Shown here: positions 40,313-52,508 of the stretch, one piece after another
Layout of the letters: each line of letters starts with the position of its first letter
How positions within the stretch are numbered: position 1 is the first letter of the stretch
Assembly: GCF_963678635.1 (NCBI RefSeq)
Contig: NC_087063.1
Span: forward strand, 38,826,759-38,890,758
Source of the DNA: Symsagittifera roscoffensis
Taxonomy: Eukaryota; Xenacoelomorpha; Acoela; Convolutidae
Length of the DNA: 64,000 bases
Direction of reading: 5' to 3'
The notes under the pieces: generated by a model
Told to the model about the DNA's origin: nothing
What the model saw: only the letters and a program-made list of their open reading frames with translations
The model's database searches: none
Made by a program: the position numbers and the translations under genes

Positions 40313-40661
40313 TGGAGCCAGTTTAAGACTCGTTTTTACGGCCAATTATAATATAGATAAAACTATCTCTCTAACTTACTTCTTACTAACCAATCATGAT
40401 CCATAAATAACACTTACAAAAGTTTGTAAGGCTGAAACTGTTTATAGTTTTAGCCAGAACAGATTTAATTGATATCTTATCTCGCCAATACCAGTATACA
40501 CTAGATCTATTGAGACTAGGATATATAAGAGTAAGATTAAGATCGGTATTAGATTAAGAAGTTAAACGAATCTCTCCGGTCGAAAAAAAGATGGCGTGAC
40601 GAACAGACTGTGTACCTGATCTGAAAATATCTATGAGTAATTCACCCCGGACTTAAACTCA
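40313..40661 (+). repeat. 3' LTR of copy B
   Basis: It starts TGGAGCC and ends CTCA, with internal deletions relative to the 5' LTR (for example around 40477). It is followed by the TATT duplication. Confidence 0.85.
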
Positions 40662-40665
40662 TATT
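40662..40665. repeat. Target-site duplication TATT, right
   Basis: Partner of 27375-27378. Confidence 0.7.
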
Positions 40666-40994
40666 TAGCCAAAAACAGATAGGATGACATAAAGACGGCA
40701 ACTTGATCAGAAAATACTCTACGAGAACACCAAAACCGGCTTATCGCTTTATTGAGTATTTCAAATGCCTTTATTATTACTCAAAAGTACTCCCGAAATC
40801 GGAAAATATTGTGATAAAGCTCCTTCAAAGTAACTAAAATGATAACTTAATTGACAAGGCATAAGGAAGCAGGAAACAAAGTTATTATAGGCTTCAACCT
40901 TATACCCGCTGTTTTTCAGCTTGACTTGGGCTACTGATTAAACAACTGCTAATACGCGTATCATCGATTAGAAATTGAATATAATTTAACTTAC

Positions 40995-41204
40995 CCGTTG
41001 TAGTTTTCGGTATGTTGAAGTTGTCAGCTGATATAAATATGGCCTTGTTAGCTGGCACTCGTACAGTTGTTGACCACTGACAGACGGAGCGTGGTTGCGG
41101 TTCACCCTCGTCGCTTCGGGCATGTTGTAGGCCATTGTCCCCCATACCAATCTGCAACATGCCCCCATTACCCGTAGCATCTTGAAAAGACTCCACCATA
41201 CAGC
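40995..41204 (-). CDS. CUB-LDLa gene, exon 2: first half of a CUB domain
   Basis: TTTTTAG precedes, G|GTAAGTT follows, and the 210-base exon is phase 1 at both ends. It encodes GCMVESF, a Gly-rich stretch, then CQWSTTVRVPANKAIFISAD and FNI. The Cys-x-Trp strand and the following alternating hydrophobic strands are the standard CUB beginning. Joined to exon 3 it yields a full CUB domain in frame. The base composition is clearly richer in G+C than the surrounding intron. Confidence 0.72.
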
Positions 41205-41590
41205 CTAAAAACCACTGATTAGCTTTGTTGAGTTTGAAGATATCTTACTTAATCAACTAACTTTACCACCTGTAAAAAACCTCTGGTATTATTTAATGAC
41301 ATCCATTTTCGGTCAACCAACACTAAAGTTTTGCTAAACGAGGCTTTGGCACCTTTGTATAATTTTTTTGAAGAGGAGCACGCGCCAAAAAACACACTTT
41401 AAAAAACGCACTTTATCGCAGAGCTTTCAGTTTAGAGTGCTGATAATCAATTATGTCTATAAACGCCTCTATGGGCGATTGGATTACCCACTTATTTGGT
41501 TCATATTTTAAACTATGTTTCTTATTTGAAAGTCAAATCCCATTTTCACTTATATCCTCGCTTAGGCAACATCAAATATGACAGAAGATT

Positions 41591-42942
41591 ATTGTTCCGA
41601 CTTTCGATACGAAAGTAACGGAATATTTGTGCTCGGGGTGGGTTTTTTTTTCTTCAGACAAGTTTCGACTTTTTAACTAGCCATTTTGGCGGAATTTTTT
41701 TATATCATTCAAAATGTATTGTTGTTCTGAGCTTAAATTTGAAAAGAAATTTCACCTGTGATCTTTTTTCGTAAAATTATGGGGTTTAAAGATTGCCATT
41801 TTGACCAATTTGCCAATTTGGGACAATTAACGCGCGATATATTTCGCGCTATTAATGCGTAAGCGGAGATTTAATCCGTCTTAGAAATTGTTCCAAATTG
41901 GTTGAAAGAAGCTGATTTGCCATAATTGATTTGTTACAAGGAGCGAAATCTATCCTTTTGCACTTTATATGGCGTGTGGGGGGATAATTTTCAAAAAAAA
42001 AATCAAATTTTAGAATTTTTTTTTTGTAAATTTATTTTTTTAAGTGATTTTACTGCTCCATAAACCTTAAAAGGCAGTCGGAACATTCATGGCTTTGCCC
42101 TGATACTAGCAGTCTGGTTTTCTTATGTCGACAAGTCACAGAAATTTGGTCTATGGGGTAACGCAACTTATGAGCGAAACTGAAACTGAGCAAAGATCCT
42201 CTAAAAGCCAGAAGCAACAGTTTCCAAAAAGATCTGCAAGCAGTTGTGTCGAATTGAAAAGAAAACTAAGATGAAGATTGGCAAAAAATATCTAGAGAGA
42301 AGTTGCAAAAAACCAGTACAAGCTAAAATAAATGTAGCAGATTTGAAATGAACATTTGGAAGTTAGCATAATTTTGACATTTCTCAATTGAACATTCAAA
42401 TCTTTGTTATTTAACAAGACTGCGCGTATCAGGGCAAAGCCCTGAATGTTCCGACTGCCTTTTAAGGTTTATGGAGCAGTTATAACATAAATATCATTAA
42501 CAAACTAAACGTAAAAAAAAATTTCCAAAATTTGAAACTTTTTCCATGAAAATCATCCCCCCACACGCCATATAAACTACAAAAGAATAGATTTCGCTCC
42601 TTGTAAAAAATCAATTATGGCAAATAAGCTTCTCTCAACCAATTTGGAACGATCTCTAAGACGGATTAAATCTCCGCTTACGCGTTAATAGCGCGAAATA
42701 TATTGCGCGTTAATTGTCCCAAATTAGCCAAAATGGTAATCTTTAAACCCTCATAACTTTACAAAAAAAGATCACAGGTGAAATATCTTTTCAAATTTTA
42801 GCTCAGTACAACAATACCTTTTGAATGATATAAAAAAGTCCGTCAAAAATGGCTAGTTAAAAAGTCGAAATTTGTCTGAAGAAAAAAAAACCCACCCCGA
42901 GCACAAATATTCTGTTACTTTTGTATCGAAAGTCGGAACAAT
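41591..42942. mobile_element. Fold-back element with long terminal inverted repeats
   Basis: The left arm (41591 to about 42121) and right arm (about 42418-42942) are inverted copies of each other at high identity, separated by a unique loop of about 300 bp. Termini read ATTGTTCCGACTTTCG inward. The inner arm ends carry the small palindrome TCAGGGCAAAGCCCTGA. No transposase is encoded, so it is non-autonomous. Partial relatives occur at 20775, 21400, 27240, 48330, 56630 and 60705. I saw no convincing target duplication. Confidence 0.8.
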
Positions 42943-43625
42943 TAGCTTATAATTGTAAAATTTTATCACGTTTTATTTCAAGTTGCAGTTGTAAGGAAAG
43001 GCTATTCTAAGTTGATTTAAAGTAACTTTATTTTATTGTATATCTAAATCAAGTTTCTACTCAGACATGATCCGACACGCTTGCAGGAAATATTTCAGAC
43101 CTAGGAAAAGCTTACTATTACATCTTGGGGTACTTTAATGTTTTATAGTACTTAATTTTACAAAAACAGAAGTTATTTAAATAAAAATATATATAAATAA
43201 TTCATTTTATAAGTAAACGGGTACATCAGCAAACAGAGATCAGAATCTTGAAAATTGAATCCTTAATTGAAATCCATTAATTCAAAGCCATTTTTTATTG
43301 TGAAGTTTTGTCATTGAAAAGCCATATCTTTACACAATTCTCGAAATTTGCGCCAATAAGTGCGCTTAAGGTCGGAAATGATACCCCGCAATGATTTTTT
43401 GGACTTTTAATTGAAGTTTAATTTTTTGACTTGCTTTTTTATATATATATCTGTCTAAAGTGCAATTGGAAAAATGAACAAAACACAATACAAATGTTTT
43501 TAATCCTAAAATGTCTAGCAAAGATGGTCATTTAAAAAATTAAGATTTGAAGATCAACTTGTTCGAAATATGAATGAAAAGAGTTCGATGGCATTGAACA
43601 AGGAAAAATTAACTTTTAATCTTAC
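42943..43625. other. Intron 1 remainder
   Basis: AT-rich intron DNA of the CUB gene after the fold-back element. No gene, RNA or strong repeat is seen. Confidence 0.5.
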
Positions 43626-43731
43626 CGACTGATGGTTTTGTAGCCATGCAAACATACATCAAAAGAAGGGTCTGTTTAAAGTCTCGGTAATTTAAAGCCC
43701 GTTTGGCTCTAGCTGCTAGATCAGATGCCAT
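43626..43731 (-). CDS. CUB-LDLa gene, exon 1: start codon and signal peptide
   Basis: ATG at 43731 (context CAAATGG) opens 35 codons plus one base, ending at G|GTAAGATT. The translation has a charged N-terminal region and a hydrophobic core (TLLLMYVCMA) suitable as a signal peptide. The phase-1 donor joins exon 2 in frame and restores a Gly codon before the first CUB Cys. That the exon belongs to this gene rests on phase, spacing and the signal peptide, not on homology. Confidence 0.55.
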
Positions 43732-44270
43732 TTGAGAGAGCTGAGAAACTTAACAGTTGTTAATCACAGTTGGTAAGACAAGTGCTCAGTCGAATCAACA
43801 GCAGAACATGACAGCAAAATTAGCTGACAATAAAAGCAACGTGTTAGTTTTCAACGGCAGCTTGCTACAATTTACAAGTTTAGATGAAGTAGCTTCACTT
43901 AACATCAGCAATCTGATCGAACTGACGAACAATTTGTTTTTTGAGGCGTATAATTGCATCACACTGAAGCGCTTCTCGACAAAATATATATTTAATTTTT
44001 CAAATAATTTTTCAAAGTTTCAAAAAAATGAAAAGAGCGCTGAACAAAATTTTGAAGCGCCAAAAAGTTATTCAAAAAAAGTTTAATCCCTGATTAAATG
44101 GGAATTAGCGAATAGCCTGTTTTGTGTCGTAAATGACCCTTAGATTGGAAAAACAAAACAAAACAATTAAGGTTGATTCTTGTACAAAGAAAGGATTTGA
44201 AGCTAGCTCTTTTGTACATCAAATGGGCTGCCTGATCGCGTGAGATTAAATGGGCTACAAACACAAGAGC
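43732..44270. other. Upstream region of the CUB gene
   Basis: No supported gene. It may include the 5' UTR and its introns. Short open frames on the plus strand have no recognisable domain. Confidence 0.4.
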
Positions 44271-44770
44271 ACTAATAGTGTAAATGTGGTTTCAACACTA
44301 AAATTGTATGGCCATTAGTGGATGGCGGGATAGACAAGGACACGGCCGGCGACCGGAGGTAGCGAAAAGTGAACGGATGAAAGAGGGACTGTGAATTGAA
44401 AGGGGGCATTTGAAGTGTTTGGAGATGCACTCTTGCCACTATGGATTGAGCAGTAGCGGCTATGGGGGACGAGAGAAAGAGAGCGAGGGGAAGAAGGGGG
44501 ATGGGATTCGAGCTAAGTAAGACGCAGGACTGCGAAATGGGGAGGCCCCACAATTCATTTAGTTTGATTTGCAGCAAGATGCATTAAGTTAAGAGGCATG
44601 AACAGAAGATGATGCACACAAGTGTCCAAAAGGGGCAGCACAGGCCAGGAAGTAATAGTGAAGCCACATCGCAGCTGCAGGCTCAAACATCCCACCCATA
44701 TTTGACATGTTCCCAAGTCCCAACCAAAAGTTGGATCAATCCATTAGAAGCACTGATGACATTTATCACC
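44271..44770. promoter_or_regulatory. G+C-rich island upstream of the CUB gene
   Basis: About 500 bp is visibly richer in G and C (for example GGCCGGCGACCGGAGG at about 44346) than the AT-rich surroundings. It lies some 550-1000 bp upstream of the proposed start codon. It could be a promoter or 5' UTR exon for the minus-strand gene. Open frames through it on both strands show no domain, so a coding role is not supported. Confidence 0.35.
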
Positions 44771-46608
44771 TGTCGCGCAGAGTTAGTTGGAGAAAATTAA
44801 TGAATTAGCTGTCACTTATTTAATTTGGAAGTATTCGCTTCAAAATCCGGCGGAAAAAGGCTCGATAGAAAAACTTACTCTTTCGTTTCTTCTTCAATCT
44901 TTTTTGGAGACTTCGATTTTTTCGCGGAGTACGACCAAAGACATCAAAGTCATGTTAAGATTTTTTTTTGCAAATGAAAGGACATACACACCAAAAAAAA
45001 ATTGCGAATGGCTGGAATGTAATAAGGGTGGGAAGAAAAATCTACAAGCAGCCATATGAAAGAAAGGTGATAATAAGCAGACCTAAAAGTTATCCAGATA
45101 TACTATAGTTCGTGTTCCTGTTGTTATCAGCTTCCGAAGGTTTGTCATGTGTCAACCTGATAGGTGTCAAAATGGGGCAAGCCAAAAATGGGGTAAGTTA
45201 CTGTTCCTGGATCTACCTCCAAATGAAAAAAAAACGTATCACACAATTCCATTCATGGAGTGTATGGAAGTTGCTTGTCATACAATCATGCAAAACTTTA
45301 GAAACCTTTCATGATTGTTTGCAGGTAATTTTTTAATGCTGAATAATTTAATTGACATTTGTTGCTGAATGAGAGCCCTAGGTTTGTCTAAAACTTTGAT
45401 TTTCTATTGCAATGAATAAAAACAATCAAAATTTTATTTTAAAAAAGCTTTTAATGAAGTTAAAGTCAGGCAGAGGAACCCCTACAAGTTATTAGGGCCA
45501 TAGAGTCGGTAGCGTCGGTAAACATCAAAGCTTTAATTGCGAAAATATTTGCGACTCAAAACGAAACAACCTGCAAGCTGCTAAATGCGGTTTAGGTTTG
45601 AACAGAAATGATCCTGCCGATAGCCCAATCCGATCAACATGATTCAAAATTATTAACCAAAAATGAATATATTTCTCCAAATTTGATTTTGATCTGGAAA
45701 ATAATCTCGCTAAGAAAAGATTAATTGGCTGAGGTTAAATGAATTACTGAATAAAAACTGGTTGTGACCAAAACTTTGATCAATCTAATCTACGTTTTTA
45801 CAAATGGCAATCATTTTAAACTAAATTTTAACTAATTTTTCGAACCATTTAAAGTTTGTCGTTTTTTTAACTGTCGGCATACAACGCAAAGTCTAAAGGG
45901 TTTGCCAACCCCTAGTCCCACCAAAGGAGCGATTGTTCCGTGATTAAATTGATATAGACAGCTTTTTTCAAATGTGAGTCAAGTCAATGCGTTTTCTTAC
46001 GTATCCGGGAGGTTACAACTAGACGTCTTTTCTCAAAAAAATGACAAGCATCATTCTTGCGATTACTTTTGCGATTACTTTCCAAATACACGGTGTGAAC
46101 CACTAAAATATGACTGTATGCCATAATGCCAGCCCTCCATAGCTTTTGTAGTTCTTGCCAAGCTCTCCCTCCGGTCCTTGATTTTTTTCAAAACTATTCG
46201 AGCATCAGGTTTTCCCGTAGATATGTCGTGATTAAGCTCACCCCTCGTTTGAAAAAAATTTTTGCCCTCTGTAGTTGCTGTTGCTCGGCATTTATGAGTC
46301 TGGTATTTTGAGCAGTTTCAGTTAGTAGCGGTTTTGTTCTTACGCTTAAGATAAAACTCGTGGCTAAAATTGATACCTTTAATACCAGTAATATTTGTTT
46401 GTGTTTGGAGGATAAAGTAAAATGGAAGGACGCTTCAAACATTTTAGCTCATAGAATGGTGAAACAATCTTTCTAGTGTAAGGCAGTGTGATTTTATGTA
46501 CTTTTTTTTTCAATTTCTTGAGTTGTTTTCAATTAGCACCGTGCAGGTTGTCTCTGTTTTAAACGCGTGAATGAGGGGTTATTTCTCTAACTAACCGAAA
46601 AGCAGTTA
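44771..46608. other. Intergenic, nothing recognised
   Basis: Low-complexity AT-rich DNA. No coding exon, RNA or repeat family could be supported. Confidence 0.45.
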
Positions 46609-46825
46609 TTTTTGAGATGCTAGAGGCATTAAGTGATGTAAGACTGGCTTTTCAGGCCTCAATTAGTATACATAAGTCGAATACTGCTGTACTTATAAAA
46701 AGTTTGAAACAATTTATCGGTATTAAAAGGGGGTTAAAATGTTGTGGGGTTTTTGTTACGGGATTATAAATAAGTGGGTGTAAAAACTGGGGGTTAAATA
46801 ACGTGGGGTTAAAGAGCTGGACACC
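46609..46825. repeat. GGGGTTA-bordered dispersed repeat, copy 2
   Basis: Starts TTTTGAGATGCTAGAGGCAT, includes CAGGCCTCAATTAGTA and a run of GGGGTTA-type motifs to its right end. It matches 21170-21400 and 50968-51170 but lacks the tRNA-like insert of copy 1. Confidence 0.6.
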
Positions 46826-46984
46826 GCTATGGCGATTCCCTTAAATCCAAGGAAAGTGTGAGAGCAATTGAGGAAATTTTAATTAGGTTTGAGAAACGGT
46901 GGCAGTGATCCATTGCATTGACGTAAATGTGTGCAAGTTTCGTGCAAAAACTTAATCGTTGATTTAATCGTAAATCAGAAAAAA

Positions 46985-47165
46985 ATAGAAAAAAAACGCA
47001 TTTAGGGGGGGACGCTTTCTTATTAGGGATTCTACCCCCTGCCGACCCAAGGGTCCCCCTTTGAACTCTTTTGAGATATCCATTTTTGGCTGACGTACCC
47101 CAAATTTTTTCTAAATGCGCCGTTTTGAGGAATTGTGTGCACGTTCCACCAAGTATTTTCAAATT
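46985..47165 (+). repeat. CTGCCGACCCAAGG dispersed repeat, copy 1
   Basis: About 170 bp with CCCCTGCCGACCCAAGGGTCC and TTTTGAGATATCCATTTTTGG, shared with 51985-52160 and, inverted, with 55945-56130. Non-coding. Confidence 0.6.
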
Positions 47166-50100
47166 AATGTCGTTTTTTTTTTCGGCGTGGTGTGATAAAA
47201 GAAGCTAAACAAAAAACTAGGGGCTAGGTTCATTCGCTAGCATTACTAAAATAAGCAAATTGAGAAACAATTTTTGTAGAAAAACTACTAGAAAAACGAA
47301 AAACGAAAATTTTTAGAACATTTTTGTCAAGTTCTTGGGAGTTTTTTGAGTTTTTGAAAAATTTGATTCCCAAAAGTCACTAAAATACTCAAAGTAAATT
47401 AACGTTCCCAATTAAAATTTTTACGTTTTAACTAAAGCTATTGTAAGCTTTTTAGCAATTGATCACTAAAAATAAAACTGCTCGCTCGCTTTATTCGCTG
47501 AAATAAGACAAAAAATCAAAAATTTAAAACCGGTTTTTCCCGACACCGGAATTATTTTTCAAACTTTTAATGTGATTTCAATCACAGTTGTTAGAGTTTT
47601 GTTATGACATATCACTCAACCTAGATATATCACTCGAACAAAAAGTAGAAAAAACTAAAACTCACCCGAACACAAATTGAAAATTTTTCATATGTCGGAC
47701 TAATTATGCATCATTCTTATACAATCTACAAGAAATGAAATGTTCTATCTGTAGAAAAATTTGCTCAAGAAACGAGTTGGTGGAAACAAGACTGATCATG
47801 TATATAAGGGCAAGCCCGCAACAGTCTAATTAACTTTAAATCTGAAGAAAAAAAAACTTTGCATCAAAACAATCAATAAAATAGTCGAACAATTTTTTGG
47901 AGATGTCATTCGTCGGAGATGTCTGTAAAATAACGGGGATATCATTCGTCTTTTTTTTTTCATTTTTGTCCTGTTTTTACTGCCGTCTTACCGTCTTGTG
48001 TAATCAGGGCCAAATTGCTGGTTTATTCATTTTGGTATAGATGACTGCGTATGGGATCAATCCCACAAATTTGGGATTGCTTGCACTAGACTAAAGTGCG
48101 ATTTGGCCGCTCGAATAATACATTCATAGTTTGCTTAATACGCAAATAATTTATGCGTCGCAATTTATCCGCACGCGTAATCGCTCCAAATTAAATTGAG
48201 GAATTTTGATTAGTATGATTAATTCCAAAAACGACTCAAAATTTCATAGTATGATATTATCAACCTAAAATTCATGATGTGTCAAGTTTTCATTTATCAA
48301 AAACTCTTCGGGACTAATTAATGGGTAATCGCAACATTCAGGGCTTTGCCCTGATACGAGCAGTCTTGTTAGGCTAGCCGTTAACGCGTGTGACATGAAC
48401 GGAAAACAATTTTCAAGACTCAGCTTAAAATAACGAGGTTCGTTAGATAGTTATCAAAATTTGTCAAAAACGTTGAGTTCAAAAGTGAAAATTGAAAAAA
48501 CCCTGCGCATACGTTTTCCATCATTTTCAAAAGTCAGAAAAACAAAACAATTTACTCGGGAAATTTAAAAAAAAAAATTGTTGTTTATATTGCAGAATTG
48601 AGACATTTTTAACAGACCCATTTAAAGGACAGATAAAAGACAAGATTATTTAAGCTCTACTTGAGTCAACAGATAGAAAAAAAACATAACTCAATCGTTT
48701 TATTCGAGAGTGTCCAAGTCAAAAAATCATCGTTTCTTGATGTTTTGGGAAATTATTGAACATAAAAAACAATGAAATGTAAATTTTTTATCAAGTTTTG
48801 TTCTGAAAATTTTCCCCTAACACTCTACTTAAGGTACAAAATGATGTAATTAGCCTGAGGGTCTTGGAAGAAATTTATAGTTTCAAATGGTTGGCTAGAT
48901 TCAATTTTAAAAAATTTCTGGGCCGAATAAAAATGTGGCTCATTCGTTTTTAGAACGAAGTATAACGCGAGTTAAATGAAAACTTTCAAACCGTCTTCAT
49001 TTTATCAAAAATAATCAGGTGATTTTTTTTTATTTAGGCTGAAAGCGTCAATGTTTCTCAGATAATATAAAAAATTAATTTCAAAAGAGGCTTGTTAAAA
49101 TGCAGTAAATTGTCTGAAAAAAAAAACAAAAACAAAATTACAAATAATTCATTCTCTCAAGATTCGAAGCAATAAAGTTTTTTTTTGGTTAGATAAAATT
49201 GAAATCCAGTTGATGAAATTGGGGTCGCAATATTGTTCGGAGACCAGAGCTTTGATGCTGCTGCAAAAAGACCTTTTTGTAAAGTAATTTTTAGTCATTA
49301 ATAAGTTTTTCAGAAAATTTTAGGCTAGTAGTGCAAATATTTTGGTTGCAAGCTGCGCGCATAATGCTAACTATGCTATAGCAGAATTCAAACAACTTAT
49401 TTCAGCAAACAAATCAAAAAAATTCTTTTTGAACTCTCCGCTATTCGGAATGATGTTTTGGTATAATAGATCACAAAGTTTTTCCAATTCAGCTTCTATT
49501 CTAGGAATTTGAAACATCTCTTTCATTTTGATACAGAGATATTTACTTAATCTTGGACTAATGCGCAAAAAAAATGTTCACAGCTGATTATCAGAAGTTA
49601 TTTTACGCGGTGCGCAATTCGTAAAAATGTTTCAGGTCATCCAAATTGGTTTTTCTAGCTCTTCAAAAACGTCAAAATGCTGTTCTAGGATACTTACTAC
49701 AAGTAAAAAAAAAAAACAAAATCAGTTTTTGTGCAGTTTTTTGGAGGCGCGTCATTTCATTAAAATTTTACTATTAGCGCAATAGATGCTCCTAAAAAAC
49801 TTTTAGAGTCGGTCGCTACAAATAGATGTCGCAAAAAAGTACCAAAGGAGCTAGAAAGTGTTCTAAACAGGGACAGAAGGATTAGGGGTAAAAGTATCAA
49901 AAAACAAGAATTAAATCTAATGTAGCAAACATAATTTTTAACCAGATTGTTCAACTTTTTGAAGAAAAAGACAATGTATGATTTGCTTGAGACGGTTTTC
50001 TAATATGTGAAATTCAGTTTTTGATCAGGTGTTTTTGATGAATCGTTCTATACAATCTGAATACGTGGAAATTGTGTTGAGTTTTCCCATGTAGAAAATT

Positions 50101-50967
50101 TAGCCCGCAATATGTTTCATTTCCCATTTTAATCGAGGCCAGCGTTTTTTTTTTATACATTTCGAGACGCTGAATACATCCTTTTGTATTTTACATATTT
50201 TGCGGGGAGAGGAAGCAAAATGAGGACTCAATTTCAGAAGTAAAAAAAACTCAATTTTTTTCCTTTTTTAATCATTTTTTTCCAAAATTTTTGATTTAAG
50301 ATTTATAGAGTCGGAACTCTCAGAGTTTTGCTTAGGTAAATAAGCAACTTCATTACAATGCTTTATTTGGTTTTTTCGAATAATCGTGTTAAAAAACGCT
50401 ATAAAATCAGACATTGTGTCCCTGCATCCATTGTGCTCAAGCATTAGGCAGCAATATTTCAACCTTCTGATTCAAATGGCAGATTAATACGAAGGTTACA
50501 AATATCAGTTAATTGATGCCATTTGTAATTTGATCGAAAAAAAACAATGCATTTTCAAATAGTAATTTAAGTTGACAAAATAGTATTTAATAGTAATTTT
50601 GTCAATCAATTAGCCCTACCAACTAAAAAAACCTTAGTTTGAAGTGCACAAAGCATGCGCAAGCAACGAGAACACCTTTTACCAGTCTTCCGAAACTCAT
50701 GAATGAATTATTCTCTACTTTCGGCAACCCGGACGTGCAAAGTATTGTGCTTGGAAAATCAATTTTTGTTTGGCTGAAGGAACTTTCAAATCACTCCTGA
50801 ATTTTTTCATCAAGTTCACTCCATACAGTTAAGTCTGTAAGAAATAGCGCCACTGGCATATATGCCGTAATGCTTGAATGTACGCGCCCTCAATCCTGTG
50901 CTTATGCTTGAATATAAACGCGTAAATTAGATATTATTTCCTAAATTTATCAAAGTGAAAATTTTTT
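47166..50967. other. Intergenic AT-rich stretch
   Basis: No gene supported. A short fold-back family remnant with the palindrome CAGGGCTTTGCCCTGA is at 48333-48365. A 65-codon minus-strand frame at 49371-49568 is helical in composition but has no known domain. Confidence 0.45.
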
Positions 50968-51170
50968 GAGATGTTAGAGGCATCAAGCTATTCGAGAAAA
51001 AATTCTCTGACCTCAATTAGTAACACTTAATCAGAATATTACTATAATTATAAAAAGATTTAATTTGAAACAAACTATTGCTATTAAAGGGGGTTAAATT
51101 ATTATGGGGTTATTCTGTTACGGGGTTATAAGTTAGGGGGGTGTGAGCATAATGGGTTAAATAATAAATT
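50968..51170. repeat. GGGGTTA-bordered dispersed repeat, copy 3
   Basis: Same family as 46609-46825, more diverged. Its right end runs directly into the 162-bp tandem array. Confidence 0.55.
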
Positions 51171-51950
51171 CATGCCCCACACCAATAAATTCATGCCTTG
51201 TTTTCTTGAACCTTTTTGTGGGGTTAAATTTTCAACAAGAAAAAATACTTATTAAATTTTACTATTTTTATTATAACATTTTATCTGATATCTTCATGTA
51301 ATAAATTATAAATAATATCTAAATAATAAATTCATGCACCACACCAATAAATTCATGCCTTGTTTTCTTGAACCTTTTTGTGGGGTTAAATTTTCAACAA
51401 GAAAAAAATACTTATTAAATTTTACTATTTTTATTATAACATTTTATCTGATATCTTCATGTAATAAATTATAAATAATATCTAAATAATAAATTCATGC
51501 ACCACACCAATAAATTCATGCCTTGTTTTCTTGAACCTTTTTGTGGGGTTAAATTTTCAACAAGAAAAAATACTTATTAAATTTTACTATTTTTATTATA
51601 ACATTTTATCTGTTATCTTCATGTAATAAATTATAAATAATATCTAAATAATAAATTCATGCACCACACCAATAAATTCATGCCTTGTTTTCTTGAACCT
51701 TTTTGTGGGGTTAAATTTTCAACAAGAAAAAAATACTTATTAAATTTTACTATTTTTATTATAACATTTTATCTGATATCTTCATGTAATAAATTATAAA
51801 TAATATCTAAATAATAAATTCATGCACCACACCAATAAATTCATGCCTTGTTTTCTTGAACCTTTTTGTGGGGTTAAATTTTCAACAAGAAAAAAATACT
51901 TATTAAATTTTACTATTTTTATTATAACATTTTATCTGATATCTTCAACT
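51160..51950 (+). repeat. Tandem array, five units of 162/163 bp
   Basis: Five nearly identical units, each containing the doubled phrase AATAAATTCATGC...CAATAAATTCATGCC, then TGTTTTCTTGAACC and GTGGGGTTAAATTTTC. The phrase TCATGCCTTG recurs at 51191, 51353, 51516, 51678 and 51841, giving spacings of 162, 163, 162 and 163. The one-base alternation comes from an A-run of 6 or 7. Confidence 0.92.
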
Positions 51951-51984
51951 TTTTTATCATCAAAAATTACCTAAGATCAGGGAA

Positions 51985-52160
51985 GGATTTAGGGGGAGGG
52001 CGGTGGATAAGCCCCCTCCCTCAAGGCTTCGAACCCCTGCCGACCCAAAGGTTCCCGCCTTTGGTACCTTTTTTGATATCCATTATGGGTCGACCGACCC
52101 TTAATTTTTTCTATATGCGCCTTTGGCACAAATGTTTACAATCTTTGAGGGCGAGCGTGC
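51985..52160 (+). repeat. CTGCCGACCCAAGG dispersed repeat, copy 2
   Basis: Matches 46985-47165, including CCCCTGCCGACCCAAAGG and GATATCCATTATGG. Confidence 0.6.
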
Positions 52161-52508
52161 CAAAAAAGCGAGTTTTGAATTTTTTGGTCAGAACATGGTT
52201 TTTAGTGCTTTAGGGGAGCTTTGAAAAATAATTTGATTGACCTAAAAAAAATAATCATCTGATTTTTGAATATTTTTTCAAGAATCCGCCCCCCCCCCTC
52301 GAAAAAATCCTAGATCGCCCATGCCTAAGATTCTTTTTGATCAAAATTTTTTTTCCGTATAAAAAATTAATTCAATGTTCTATAGCTAAAATTTTCTCCG
52401 ATTATTTTTAGCGACCAATGGATCCTTTAGCGACCCCTCTTTGTCAAGGCTGCTTGTATTGAAAGAAAGAGTTTTTGTTTTTAACGAGAGTAGTAATTTT
52501 TCAAGGAC

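Larger units (their letters stand above)
27379..40661 (+). mobile_element. Giant Ty3/gypsy element, copy B (decayed, 13.3 kb)
   Basis: This plus-strand relative of copy A has diverged LTRs (388 and 349 bp), a primer-binding site, the GGATGGG tract and a TATT duplication. It keeps the same gene order but with many stops and indels. Two large changes are visible. A roughly 2-kb tandem duplication covers the leader, ORF-A and the Gag start (28256-32241). A deletion joining integrase to the middle of env near 36906 removes the integrase core, ORF-B and the env N-terminus. LTR divergence is far above that of copy A, so the insertion is old. It lies in the 20-kb intron of the CUB gene, antisense to it. 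Confidence 0.9.
19179..43731 (-). other. Host gene: CUB-LDLa single-pass membrane protein (exons 1-6)
   Basis: Six exons on the minus strand appear to form one gene: a signal-peptide exon (43626-43731), CUB halves (40995-41204 and about 20473-20599), a partial LDLa exon (20064-20185), a complete LDLa exon (19614-19760) and a transmembrane exon (19179-19421). Joins 1-2, 2-3 and 5-6 are all phase 1 with good GT/AG sites and read through. The 3-4 and 4-5 joins are not reconciled, so an exon or a base may be missing there. CUB plus LDLa plus one membrane span recalls receptor-auxiliary proteins of the NETO, SOL or LEV-10 type, but only one CUB is visible. The intron of about 20.4 kb between exons 2 and 3 contains two retrotransposons. 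The cytoplasmic end is not found; the giant element lies just downstream. Confidence 0.65.

Noticed and set aside
44272..44577. 101-codon minus-strand frame in the G+C-rich island
   Set aside because: Low-complexity Ser/Pro/Leu composition, no domain, no clear splice context.
46827..47162. 111-codon minus-strand frame
   Set aside because: It covers a dispersed repeat also found at 51985 and 55945, without a conserved frame between the copies.
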